DNA from: Mantis religiosa
Taxonomy: Eukaryota; Arthropoda; Insecta; Mantodea; Mantidae
Assembly: GCA_030765055.1 (NCBI GenBank)
Contig: CM060947.1
Coordinates: 258,240,056-258,304,055 of the forward strand
Reading direction: 5' to 3'
DNA length: 64,000 bases
The notes below the pieces were generated by a model. That model did no database searches. It saw nothing but the letters and a program-made list of their open reading frames with translations, and was not told the origin of the DNA. Each line of letters begins with the position of its first letter. Position 1 is the first letter of the stretch. This document shows, one piece after another, positions 1 to 9,660 of the stretch. The position numbers and the translations under genes were made by a program.

Positions 1-186
1 CAAAATTTATTTCACGTAGAAAATGGGATATGGATCGAAAAGGACAGTAATCTTATGTTACGAGATCAGGGCTGTATGCTGGGTGTGGTAGTAGCTAGAT
101 TCCTTCAAATTTCTAAACTATTTCCATGGTTGTTTGTCCAGTAGGTGGTGTTGCATTTTCCTATTGCAATAGAGCTTCGTCTCAAA
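1..186. other. Unassigned sequence at window edge
   Basis: This is AT-rich DNA with no ORF or repeat that I recognise. It runs directly into the first monomer of the 107-bp array. Confidence 0.4.
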
Positions 187-905
187 ATGAAATCACCTAC
201 AAATTAGTACAGGGCACATGGAGCTTAGAGTTATCAGATATTCATATTTCAGGATAAGGAAACACCTCCGAAGTTAAGTCACATCGGACGATGAATGAAA
301 TGATGTTCAAATGAGTACAGGGTACATAGAGCTTAGAGTTGCCAGACATTCATCTTTCAGGATAAGGGTAACCTTCAACGTTAAGTCACATCGGACGATG
401 AATGAAATGATGTTCAAATGAGTACAGGGTACATAGAGCTTAGAGTTGCCAGACATTCATCTTTCAGGATAAGGGAAATCCTCCAACGTTAAGTCATATC
501 TGACGATGAATGAAATGATTTTCAAATGAGTGCAGGGTCCATAGAGTTTAAGTTAACAGACATTCATCTTTCAGGATAAGAGAAAACCTCTAACGTTAAG
601 TCATGACTGGCGATGAATGAAATGATGTTCAAATGAGTACAGGTACATAGAGCTTAGATTTACCAGATATTTATCTTTCAGGATAAGAGAAAACCTCTAA
701 CGTTAAGTCATATCGAACGATGAATGAAATGATGTTCAAATGAGTACAGGTACATAGAGCTTAGATTTACCAGATATTTATCTTTCAGGATAAGAGAAAA
801 CCTCTGACGTTAAGTCATGACTGGCGATGAATGAAATGGTGTTCAAATGAGTACAGGTACATATAGCTTAGAGTTACCAGGCTTTCATCTCTCAGGATAA
901 GGGAG
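187..905 (+). repeat. 107-bp tandem array derived from SINE-A body (array 1)
   Basis: About 6.5 monomers repeat with a spacing of 107-108 bp; the landmark gttaagtca recurs at 273, 380, 488, 595, 702 and 809. Each unit also contains atgaatgaaatgatgttcaa and ttagagttaccagacattca, with drift. The same text forms the non-tRNA body of the dispersed SINE-A copies near 24.1, 25.0, 25.7 and 53.8 kb. The array therefore looks like a SINE body multiplied in tandem. Its right end passes into a tRNA-like SINE head at 906, in the order expected of a minus-strand SINE. Confidence 0.9.
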
Positions 906-1000
906 TGTGGCAGAGAAAAAATCATGCTACCTGACCGAGATTAGAACTCTGGGTCTCCTTAACGTGAGGCCGTTATGGTACATGCCTGCTCTACAGATGC
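906..1000 (-). repeat. Degenerate tRNA-like SINE-A head at array edge
   Basis: The segment contains acctgaccgagattagaact, which matches the reverse complement of the box-B side of the SINE-A head seen intact at 25.6 kb. It also keeps the ctccttaacgtgaggc stretch. It directly continues the last 107-bp monomer, as in a minus-strand SINE whose body has been multiplied. Too diverged to act as a tRNA. Confidence 0.65.
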
Positions 1001-1172
1001 GGACATATCTGACTTTGAATGAAGCAATACTCAAATCGGTCCTGGATGCTTTGATCTTATCACCTAATACTTATAATTTAGAGTAACGGAGGACCCTACA
1101 GTGTTTCTTATAACTCCGATTGAGATTAGAACTCGGGACCTCTTGTGATTGTGGTGGATACGCTACAAAAAT
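1001..1172 (-). repeat. Second degenerate SINE-A copy
   Basis: A body-like part (ctgactttgaatgaagcaat) is followed by gattgagattagaactcggg, the reverse complement of a tRNA box B, and ends in ggcgggc like the SINE-A copies at 24.3 and 25.15 kb. It is strongly diverged. Confidence 0.55.
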
Positions 1173-1902
1173 GGCGGGCTGTCGGAGTGCAGCCTCGGAA
1201 GCCCTCCTCATTTCTGTGGTCTTACGCAGTTCATGTTATACATATTTTTCTATTTCACATAAAAGTTGATGCAGATTCGTGCTGGCAGACATTGAAATAG
1301 GTGCTTGATATTTATTCATCGTGTCAGGGCGGGTTAGCCACTGTTTTTCGTCTCGCAGGATGTAGATATAAAAGGGTTTGGTACAAGTTTTCACCGCAGT
1401 TCGGTCTACCCTTCTGCCTGACCAACATCCACGCAACTCAATTGCCCGGTATTTTTCAGCGCACCGCGGCCACACACACACAGAGAGAGAGGATGTGCCG
1501 CGTAAGTGTGAACACGAGTGAGAGAGACAGAAAAACTAGGTTTGGTGCATTATTTATTTCTTTGGCATAGAAGCATTAAGTAAATTATTTAACAATGCTA
1601 ATGGATTTTAATTGCAGTGAAGTAACGGTTGACCTCTATTCGCGGGTCTCTGCATGCGAAACGTTAACTTGTGTCTGTGAGAGAGACGAGGTAATAGGTT
1701 TACCATTTTAGCACGGCTCCTTTCTACCCTCGCGGACTTAAAGAATATTTTTCATAAGCTCCTGAAAGCCATTTTGTGTGGTTTTACCCGCTACGCAGCC
1801 AGAAGTCATTTGAAAGCGCCTGTCTTAGCAGCGCTGGTACAGAACTAAATCCAGAATGCTGTGGAGCAAAGTAAGAGCAGAGAAAAAGCATCTAATGTGG
1901 TG
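1173..1902. other. Non-repetitive stretch with a possible promoter
   Basis: This part is less AT-rich than its surroundings and contains a CA/GA microsatellite near 1471-1491. Short ORFs on both strands (1301-1570 plus, 1236-1481 minus) show no family signature. It holds the TATA/initiator pair listed separately and a splice-donor-like gtaagt at about 1503. I see no transposase or reverse transcriptase. Confidence 0.35.
1367..1400 (+). promoter_or_regulatory. Candidate TATA plus initiator core promoter
   Basis: TATAAAAG lies at 1367-1374, and a CAGT initiator-like motif at 1397-1400 puts its A 31 bases downstream of the first T. This is the canonical insect TATA-to-start spacing. A donor-like gtaagt follows about 105 bases downstream. 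No downstream coding exon is recognisable, so this could be a gene 5' end, a transposon promoter or chance. Confidence 0.25.
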
Positions 1903-2700
1903 CACCAACATAGCTTTATCTACACTTGTACAAACACATATTTCTCTATCTACTTCAAGATAAAAATTATCTTATTATAGTTACTAGGGAATACAGTACA
2001 CTTTAAGTGATAGTCAAATATTTTACGTATCCAACTTTCGCTAATCTTGTACAAACACATATTGCTCTATCCACTTCAAGATAAACATTATATTATTGTA
2101 GTTACAAGGGAATACAGTAGACTTTAAGTGATAGTCAAATGTTTTATATACATGACTTTCTGTACTCTTGTACAAACACATATTGCTCTATCCACTTCAA
2201 GATAAACATTATCTTATTGTAGTTACAAGGGAATACAGTATACTTTAAGTGATAGTCAAATGTTTTATATACATGACTTTCTGTACTCTTGTACAAACAC
2301 ATATTGCTCTATCTACTTGAAGATAAACATTGTCTTATTGTAGTTACAGGGGTATACAGGAGACTTTAATTGATAGTCAAATGCTTTATACACATGACTT
2401 TCTCTACTCTTGTACAAACACTTATTTCTCTCTATAAATACTTCAGGATAAATACTATCTTATTATTGTTTATAAGGGAATACAGGAGGCCTAAAGTGAT
2501 AGTCAAAATTTTAAGTACATGAGGCTTTCTACTCTTGTGCAAACATTTCTCTACCTACTTCAAGATAAGCCTTATCTCATTGTAGTTACTGGGGAATATA
2601 GCAAGCTTTAAGTGATAGTCAAATGTTTTGAAACTGGTTGTCTAGGTGACAACCTTATCTTTGTATGTCAAAGAGATAAACAATAAATAAGGACGTGCTA
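1903..2700 (+). repeat. 121-bp satellite array (block 1) with terminal unit
   Basis: About six monomers repeat every 121 bp (the landmark agtgatagtcaaatg at 2127, 2248 and 2369). Each contains cttgtacaaacacatattgc, tctacttcaagataaa, ttatcttattgtagttac and the agtgatagtc landmark. The block ends in gttttgaaactggttgtctaggtgac and a following ~40 bp that recur at the same edge of the other blocks near 13.9, 17.85, 23.0 and 53.6 kb. That shared edge suggests a mobile unit rather than only a local satellite. Confidence 0.9.
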
Positions 2701-3212
2701 TTTGAAAAATGCATAAATATTGCAAAATTGAAAAGAAAAATATAGAAATTGTCTCATAAGGAATGTCTTTTTTAAGAAAAAACAGATATTGCAAATGGGT
2801 TTTGACAAAAATTTACTAATTTTCAAAGTATAGACAGTTAAATTCTATGGTTCAATGCTGCTATGCTTCATTCTTCAAGTTGTCAGAATTTCTTGCACGT
2901 AGCAAGAGTAAACCTGGCTACTTCAATTTGATCCTGAGATCAAACAACGAAGCTCATTGTGGTTGCTTCTGCTGGGAAAGTTATGGTCATCTCATTCTTT
3001 GATATTCATGGAATGGTTTATCAGCATGTTGTATCTGCACACACACCAGTAACTGGACAGTACTATAGAGATGTTGTTGTTGAGCCCATATGCTCTACTC
3101 CATTGGTCCTGGACGCGTAGAACCAAGATTCCGGTCTCTTTCGCCAGGGAGTATCCGAGCTGCCCGGCGTCCTACGTGGGGTTTTCCAAAGTGGCAAGAC
3201 CTGGGTTATTAA

Positions 3213-4442
3213 GGGTATGTATGACTGAAATTTCATGAAAATCGTGAAAATAACGACTTTTTTTTAATTCTATAAAATAATTTAGACATTCCCGAATGTG
3301 AAAAATGCATAATTTGCCTCCGGACGCCATTTTTAAATGCTTATTTAAATGTCGGTGGCCTTTAAACTCTGTCAGAGTCACGCCCTCTTTTGCCTACATC
3401 CACATTCTTTGTCTGTTTTCCGTTCTTAAATTTTCAATTCAAGAAAAGAAAAATTAGGCTTTCAGACAAAATAGTTCCTAAAATGTTGCCAATATATCAG
3501 AGGTTGGCTTCTACAACATTACTAGAGAGGTGCAAAACAGGAAAAACACAGAATGCCAATAAATCTTTGCATCATGTCGTATGGAATAAGTGCCCAAAGG
3601 AAGTTTTCATATCAAAACAAAAATTGGATCTTGCTGTTATTAAAAGCATCAGTGAGTTTAACATGGGTAGTCTTAAGTCATTGGAGCTGCAGCAAAATAT
3701 CAGAGGTGAAAGTGTAGTAGACTCAGCAAGGAAAACTTCAGTGCAGCGAGATCAGACTCGTATCCTGCAAAGCAAGAAGCGAAGTTGTGCAGAAGAAAAG
3801 CAACATATAAAGAAGAAAAAGGTGGAAAAAGCAGAAACAGAGGAGAGGAAAAAGAAATCTGAGGGTCCAACCTATCAGCCTGGTGGATTTTAATGTGAGT
3901 TATGCAATCAAATCTTTAATCGCTGTTTTCTCAATGTTCATATTTTCAGCATTTTTCTTCCTGTAAAATGCTCCTTGCGATGCAGTTTTTGTACTACATT
4001 CATGAAATTTCCTACACAGGTTCAGAATATCAGAAGGAATGGAAATTGCCCTAGGTTTTATTGTGAAATGTATATAAGCATATATTTTTAATTTTCAAAC
4101 ACAAAACTTACAGTTTTTTAGACAAAAAAGAATGTTTGTAAATTAAAAAATTTTTGTGACCTAAACTAAACGAGACACACAAAAACCCAGAGCAATTTCA
4201 AAACGTATGTGTATTATGAACATAGGGTTAAAATATTAGACCAAAATTCAAAAGATTTTGTCGCAAAGGACTATTTAGTGACGTAACAAAAAACATTCAA
4301 AATTTATCATAATTTCTAAACTGCTGGAAAAAAATGGTTTAAATTTAGGTTGCAACATGTTTACAATATACTACCTATGGTGTAAATTTGAAAAAACTAG
4401 CATTATTAGTTCAGAGTTTGAAAATTTCAGTCATACATACCC
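3213..4442 (+). mobile_element. TTAA-flanked DNA transposon (Kolobok/Mutator-like?), 1.23 kb
   Basis: The element starts GGGTATGTATGACTGAAA at 3213 and ends with its exact reverse complement at 4442; the perfect terminal inverted repeat is 21 bp. TTAA directly flanks both ends (3209-3212 and 4443-4446), a target duplication used by Kolobok and piggyBac elements. It carries only the C-terminal part of a transposase-like ORF, so it is an internally deleted copy. Confidence 0.8.
3390..3893 (+). pseudogene. C-terminal fragment of a Mutator-like/Kolobok-type transposase
   Basis: The 167-residue ORF contains YQRLASTTLLERCKTGKTQN followed by NANKSLHHVVWNKCPKEVF. This resembles the conserved C-terminal block of the arthropod transposases annotated as Mutator-like, where a cysteine, TQNANE and W..CPK precede a run of V.L.V. 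The last 50 residues are lysine-rich (KKRSC, KKKKVEKAETEERKKK), a likely nuclear-localisation tail. The catalytic domain is absent. The ORF lies wholly inside the TTAA-bounded element, which supports its being part of that transposon. The family name comes from memory of the motif and is the uncertain part. Confidence 0.6.
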
Positions 4443-5265
4443 TTAACAAGGGCCCCCCGCATCTGAAACGAAATGGAAATGTATACGTCGCTTACGCGCG
4501 CCAACACCTAAATGGGAGTACTACCGATATGACCTCGGAGGGGGCCGCCTGGCGATCTAGCACGCCTTCTATTAGCCCTGCAGGCTAGTACCCGGGAATA
4601 TTAATGGCTTCCTACAATATCGTCCAGAGACGTACCCAAACACCCACGGGTATCGGGAACCACAGCCCCCTCGAGACCAACACAATCCGAAAAACTCCCA
4701 AAGGGCGGGGCTCGAATGTTCAGCCCGAGGTTCCACTAGTAACATCAGAGGTACCTCAAGTGCTAAGGCTCCGCAGCACCCACACCATAGCAGCTGAAGG
4801 GGACTGATCCCCTCCCCTACGGGAACTACTGGGGTGTCCAGAAAACTTTGCTAGTCCATATCAGGCGCAAAATATCACATTTTCATGAAGCAGGCTGGAT
4901 GCTGCAACCACGATAATGCGCTGCCACACATTGTCATTGTTGTTGCTGAATATGTTGCAAAAATCAAGGTGAAGTACATCCCTCACTCTCCCTATAGTCC
5001 GGATTTAGCCCCATGTGTTTTGTTTCTATTCCCTAACTTGAAGAAACGGCTTCGTGGGAGGCATTATCCATCATCAGAAGCAGTTGTGAAGGCTGCGGAG
5101 GTGATTTTGAAGGATGTCTGAAAAATGGTTTCCAGCATGTCTTTGAAGACTGTCAGAAACGCTGGGACAAGTTAATCGCGTTCAGGGGAGACTATTTTGA
5201 GATGAACTATCAACATTGTGAGGATAAGTAAAAGTACGTTGTTAAAAACTAAAAAAATAAAAAAT

Positions 5266-5905
5266 TGTATGATTTTTGATTACTTAGAGCCAACTGAAAA
5301 ATTCAATGCCATGGCCGGGATTTGAACCACGGATCTACTGGTTTCCGTCCAGTTGCTCTACCCTTGAGCTACTATGGTCAACGTGCCTTCCTGACATTAA
5401 ATTCTCCAACTGACTCATCATATTTCCCGGTAGACCACTTTAGGGTTCTCATATTAGAGACAACCACATGTGGCGACTTACTATTGTAAGTACTTAATTA
5501 CCAGGATTTTTATCGTAGATTATTTTTAATGTAAACTTATATTGAGGAATTAATCCTTAAAGAATTAATCCTTTTAAATACATTAATCCTGGTAATTAAG
5601 TACTTACAATAGTAAGTCGCCACAAGTGGTTGTCTCAAATTTGAGAACCCTAAAGTGGTCTACCGGGAAATATGATGAGTCAATTGGAGAATTTGATCTC
5701 AGGAAGGCACGTTGACCATGATAGCTCAAGGGTAGAGCAACTGGACGGAAATCAGTAGATCCGTGGTTTAAATCCTGGCCATGGCATTGAATTTTTCAGT
5801 TGGCTCTAATTAATCAAAAATCACCCATATACCGGAGTAATGTATTTAAAAGGATTAATTCTTTAAGGATTAATTCCTCAATATAAGTTTACATTAAAAA
5901 AAATT
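5266..5905. repeat. Large inverted repeat of tRNA-headed SINE-B
   Basis: Arm a (about 5266-5516) and arm a' (about 5588-5828) are near-perfect reverse complements. Each holds a tRNA-like head with box A gtagctcaagggtagagcaa and box B ggttcaaatcc, present on the minus strand in a and on the plus strand in a' (box B there reads ggtttaaatcc). A second inverted pair, b (5517-5587) and b' (5835-5905), shares attgaggaattaatccttaa in opposite orientation. The order a-b-a'-b' is not a simple hairpin. A related element with a tandem array is at 34.8-36.8 kb. Confidence 0.85.
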
Positions 5906-6473
5906 GTAACCACTCCTTATTGAACAGTTCTCGTACAACGAGGGTTACTCAGGATGAAGACAACTTTTGAGGTTATTTTGACAAACATCATTAACCTAAA
6001 TCATATCTTATTTTTCCAGTGAGATTGAAACATATATATTCAGTGAAAACGTGATAGAGGAAGTGAAAATTATTTACTGTTCCTATTAAGTAAAACCTGA
6101 ACTAAACAAATGAGTAAAAGTCGGTTTAACACGCTAGAATTATTAGCAGTAATATTCATATAACATTCAGCAACAAATATTTGGATCAGATTTAGATCCT
6201 TTAATACGATATTTTCAAACATATGATTTAACGTACTGCATAATTTATGATAAGCGCATCAAATGCACGAACCGATTCCAGCCAACTACATTTACGTTCA
6301 TTCATTATTCAACAAGACAAAAGGTTTCGATTTGGTTGGTTTCAGCTTTTCTCTCTTGCCCCCTCCACTCCCCATGTCGACAATGTACGTCATTAGAAAA
6401 CACGAGGGTGACACTGCACACAAAGATTTGTCATAAACAATTTAAATACAATTATTTATTAAATATAAAATAT
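5906..6473. other. Unassigned AT-rich sequence
   Basis: I see no coding signature or repeat family here. The short ORF at 6336-6524 runs into the mariner end and has no family signature. Confidence 0.35.
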
Positions 6474-6506
6474 ACGAGGACGTTTTTTCATATTTATTTA
6501 TTTTTC

Positions 6507-7530
6507 AACATAGTCTCTTTGTAACTCTACACACATCTCCCAGTGATGTTCCCATCTCTGTAACCCGTACAAATAGTACTCGACGTTTTTCAACATAGTC
6601 TTCTTGTAACTCTACACACTTCTCCTAGCGATGCTCCCATCTCTGTAATCCGTCCAAGTAGTACTCGGCGTTTTTCAACATAGTCTCCTTGTAACTGTAC
6701 ACACTTCTCCCAGCGATGCTCCCATCTCTGTAACCCATCCAGATAGTACTCGGCGTTTTTCAACATAGTCTCCTTGTAACTCTACGCACTTCTCCCAGCG
6801 ATGTTCTCATCTCTGTATCCCGTCCAAATAGTACTCGGCGTTTTTCAACATAGTCTCCTTGTAACTCTACACACTTCTCCCAGCGATGTTCGCATCTCTG
6901 TATCCCGTCCAAATAGTACTCCGTGTTTTTCAACATAGTCTTCTTGTAACTCTACACACTTCTCTCAGCGATGCTCCCATCTCTGTAACCCGTCCAAGTA
7001 GTACTCGGCGTTTTTCAACATAGTCTCCTTGTAACCGTACACACTTCTCCCAGCGATGATCCCATCTCTGTAACCCATCCAAGTAGTACTCGGCGTTTTT
7101 CAACATAGTCTCCTTGTAACGCTACACACTACTCCCAGCGATGTTCCCATCTCTGTAACCCATCCAAGTAGTACTCGGCGTTTTTCAACATAGTCTCCTT
7201 GTAACTCTACACACTACTCCCAGCGATGTTCCCATCTCTGTAACCCGTCCAAATAGTACTCGTCCTTTTTCAACATAGTCTCCTTGTAACTCTACACACT
7301 TCTCTCAGCGATGCTCCCATCTCTGTAACCCGTCCAAATAGCACTCGTCGTTTTTCAACATAGTCTCCTCGTAACTCTACACACTTCTCCCAGCGATGTT
7401 CCCATCTCTGTATCCCGTCCAAATAGTACTCAGTGTTTTTCAACATAGTCTTCTTGTAACTCTACACACTTCTCTCAGCGATGCTCCCATCTCTGTAACC
7501 CGTCCAAATAGTACTCGCGTTTTTCTCTAC
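6507..7530 (-). repeat. 85-bp tandem array made from mariner C-terminal coding DNA
   Basis: Twelve or so units repeat exactly every 85 bp (tagtctccttgtaac at 6681, 6766, 6851, 6936, 7021 and 7106). On the minus strand a unit encodes WEHRWEKCVELQGDYVEK-like residues, the conserved C-terminal tail of mariner transposases. Because 85 is not divisible by three, successive units fall in different frames, so the array cannot be a functional protein repeat. It adjoins the rest of the same mariner at 7536. Confidence 0.92.
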
Positions 7531-7535
7531 AAAAT

Positions 7536-8440
7536 ATTTGTTCACTCTTCATTTGACGAAAATCTCTGTCCTCCGAGCGCAATTTTCAGATGAGAGACCA
7601 AAAAGAAGTCGCTTGGGGCTATATCTGGTGAGTCGAGCAGTTCAAACAGTATTTGGGGGATTTTCACCATTGCAATCGCTGAGGTGTAAGACGTTGTGTT
7701 GTCTTGGTTTAACGGGATTTCTTTTTTCTGCAAATTTGGCCGTTTTCCCGTAAGTTGTGCCTTCAGTTTGTTGAAGTGATAATGCGTAGTATGCTTCTTT
7801 AATGGTTTTTCCTTTTTGAAGATAATCGATTAAAATAACTCCATGACTATTCCAAAAAAACAGTCACTATCACTTTCCCAGCCGTTTCCCCCTTTGCAGT
7901 CCATTGCTTGGACTGTCTTTTGTTTCGGCATTATAATGGTATATACAAGTTTCATCTACAGTAATTAGTCGGAGTCAAAAGTCGGATTTGCTGCACCTAA
8001 ACTGCGCCAACAGAGCATTGGAAATGTTGATTCGAACACGTTCTTAGTCTAACACGAGGAAACGCGGCACTTAATACGCGGTTAGCTTTCTCATGTCTAA
8101 ATGTTGATTTAATATGTGACAAAAACGTTCTTTTGACATGTTCATAGACTCTGCTCTCTCTCTCTCTCACTTTTTGAGCGGTCGTCAAGCACCATTGTGT
8201 TATCTTTGGCGATGTTTTATTCGGTAGTTGCAGTTTTTGAACGTCGCAAACGTTGCTCGTCTCCCAAGCTCTTACGGCCACGTAAGCTGTCCAAACTTTC
8301 ACTGTGTTAAATGATGGTGCAGAGTCCCCATACACAGAATCCAATTCATGTTTGATTTGCGTATGAGTACTGCGTTTCAAAAACAAATATTTAATGATAG
8401 CTCGATACTCGATTTTGTTCATTTTCATAAAAACCCTCAC
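7536..8440 (-). pseudogene. Mariner (DD34D) transposase pseudogene
   Basis: The start at 8440 gives a helix-turn-helix domain: EYRAIIKYLFLKRSTHTQIK followed by DSVYGDSAPSFNTVKVW. A later segment (7733-7542) encodes QDNTTSYTS, the second-aspartate region, and DSPDIAPSDFFLVSHLKI with the third aspartate. Frame is lost several times between these blocks, and the linker GRPR-type motif is gone. The 3' coding end is replaced by the 85-bp array. Intact relatives are about 340 residues. This protein would cut and paste DNA at TA sites in the nucleus if whole; here it is dead. Confidence 0.85.
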
Positions 8441-8529
8441 TTAAACTCATTCGAGCGACAGTTACATAACAAATGAGCGTCCAAAATGGCTGAAACTTTG
8501 GTGAGTAACTGTCAGCAAATGGACAAGAA

Positions 8530-9399
8530 ATGGACAAGCTGCTGCGACCTTGTCTTCAGCTGACTGCGGTAGGCTGTGGCTAGTAGGTGGTTCCCGAACC
8601 CGTTCTCTAGAGCCTCCCAGATATCCTTGGGAGGCACCACTGTCTGGTCCGCGTTATGGACTTCCGCGGCCCGTCCCTGGAGGCTGGCTATTAGCTGTGC
8701 GGCTTCTTCCTCCGGTGACCACTTGTTATGCTTGGCCAGCGTGTCGAACTAGCGGCGGAAGACCTCGAAAGTTGACGCTCCGTCGTGTTTTGGAGGTTTG
8801 ACACTCGCCGATGTTGTGTCGCGTCCCGGCGCGTCGGCCTTTAGATCCTTCAAACTCCTGCCGACTACGTCCTCCACCATGGCGTTCAGGGAGTTGACGC
8901 TGCTGTCGGCCTTTCCTTCCAGCTTATTAACGCGGTTTGCCAGGTCTTTGACACGCTCGTCCACTTGGCCGATTCGCTTGCCGAGCCCCGTGACGTCCTC
9001 CTTCACGCCGGCCAACTGTTCCTCAAATTTGTTGGCGAGGGCCTCGTTTGCAACCTTCATTTCTTTCATCTTCTCCGTGAGGTTATCGTTAGCCGTCTTC
9101 ATTTCTTCTAGCTTTGCGGCCAGGTTGTTATTTGCCGCCTCCGTCTTCGCAGCGAGGTTGTCATTCGCCGTCTTTATTTCCTTCAGCTCGGCGGCGAGGT
9201 TGTCGTTATCCGTCTTCATTTCCTTCAGCTCGGCGGTGAGGTTGTCGTTAGCCGTTTCCGCCTTCGTTGTTAGTTCCGCGGCCAGGCTATTATTTGCCGC
9301 TTTCATCTCCGAGGTCAGTTCGGCTTTCATTTCTTTCATATTATCCAGAGTCTTTTCCAATGCTGTGTCCATGGTGGCAATATCCCGCTTCCTGACACC
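8530..9399 (-). pseudogene. Gypsy-type LTR retrotransposon gag, coiled-coil rich
   Basis: Read leftwards from an ATG near 9371, the ORF has a long coiled coil built from a 14-residue unit similar to TANDNLAAELKEMK, repeated about five times. A segment VTGLGKRIGQVDERVKDLAN follows, then the start of a retrotransposon gag domain (STFEVFRR, a stop at about 8750, then FDTLAKHNKWSPEEEAAQL and YRSQLKTR to about 8535). The in-frame stop and the loss of everything beyond 8530 make it a fragment. The LTR and primer-binding site lie immediately upstream (9391 and beyond), as expected of gag. Gag proteins build the retrotransposon particle. Confidence 0.82.
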
Positions 9400-9400
9400 A
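9391..9400 (-). promoter_or_regulatory. Retrotransposon primer-binding site
   Basis: The minus strand reads TGGTGTCAGG starting four bases after the LTR end (…GTCACA at 9405), then continues AAGCGGGAT. This position and sequence fit a tRNA primer-binding site of gypsy-type elements. It ties the LTR to the gag fragment. Confidence 0.7.
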
Positions 9401-9660
9401 GTATTGTGACTTTGTGGGTTCGTGAAATTAAAAGTCCAATTGCACAAACTCAAAATGTTCTTTATTTCCATCGAATTACAGTTGCAACACTTGTCGATTA
9501 CATAGAATTACGTAGCGCATTCAATTACAATTCACCAGTTCGTCCGTCACAGGTCCACTCCACACTCGCAATTACGTACAACTCCTCCGATGCACGTACA
9601 CAGTCTTCCAGTCCGTTCACTAGCACGGCGCTCCTCCGGCTGCTCGCCAAGAACTGAGCT

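Larger units (their letters stand above)
3075..4829. mobile_element. GC-rich insertion inside the mariner, class unknown
   Basis: Sequence from 3075 to 3208 and from 4447 to 4829 is GC-rich and unlike its surroundings. It sits between two mariner pieces that are contiguous in related copies, so it is an insertion. It contains no recognisable protein once the TTAA element (3213-4442) is removed. The right part holds a palindromic-looking pocket near 4800-4825 (ctgatcccctcccctacgg). It could be the UTR of a retroelement or a long SINE. I could not define target duplications. Confidence 0.55.
2885..5265 (+). pseudogene. Mariner transposase fragment split by an insertion
   Basis: This is the C-terminal half of a mariner (DD34D) transposase in two pieces, about 2910-3074 and 4830-5255. 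Piece one encodes FDPE, GKVMVISFFDIHGMVYQHVV and TGQYYRDV. Piece two encodes a second-aspartate motif HDNALPH, then YIPHSPYSPDLAPC and FPNLKKRLRGRHYPSS. The same family is present at 49.4, 55.3 and 56.2 kb, which shows that the two pieces were once continuous. The DNA-binding half is missing. The third catalytic aspartate, expected after LAPC, reads valine. The first aspartate region is mutated too. It is a dead copy, and it served as target for the 3075-4829 insertion. Confidence 0.85.
6474..8520 (-). mobile_element. Mariner element with an internal 85-bp tandem array
   Basis: The element is read on the minus strand. Its 5' end is near 8460-8520 and its 3' terminus near 6474, where acgaggacgttttttcatat has the look of a mariner end. 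It is about 2 kb rather than the usual 1.3 kb because the segment that encodes the transposase C-terminus has been multiplied about twelve times (6507-7530). Confidence 0.8.

Noticed and set aside
187..905. Possible CRISPR array
   Set aside because: The whole 107-bp unit is repeated with no unique spacers, and the setting is a eukaryotic genome. The same holds for the other arrays.
8798..9409. A 203-codon open frame on the plus strand
   Set aside because: It is the antisense shadow of the repetitive gag on the minus strand; the hydrophobic Phe/Ala/Ser pattern mirrors its coiled-coil codons.
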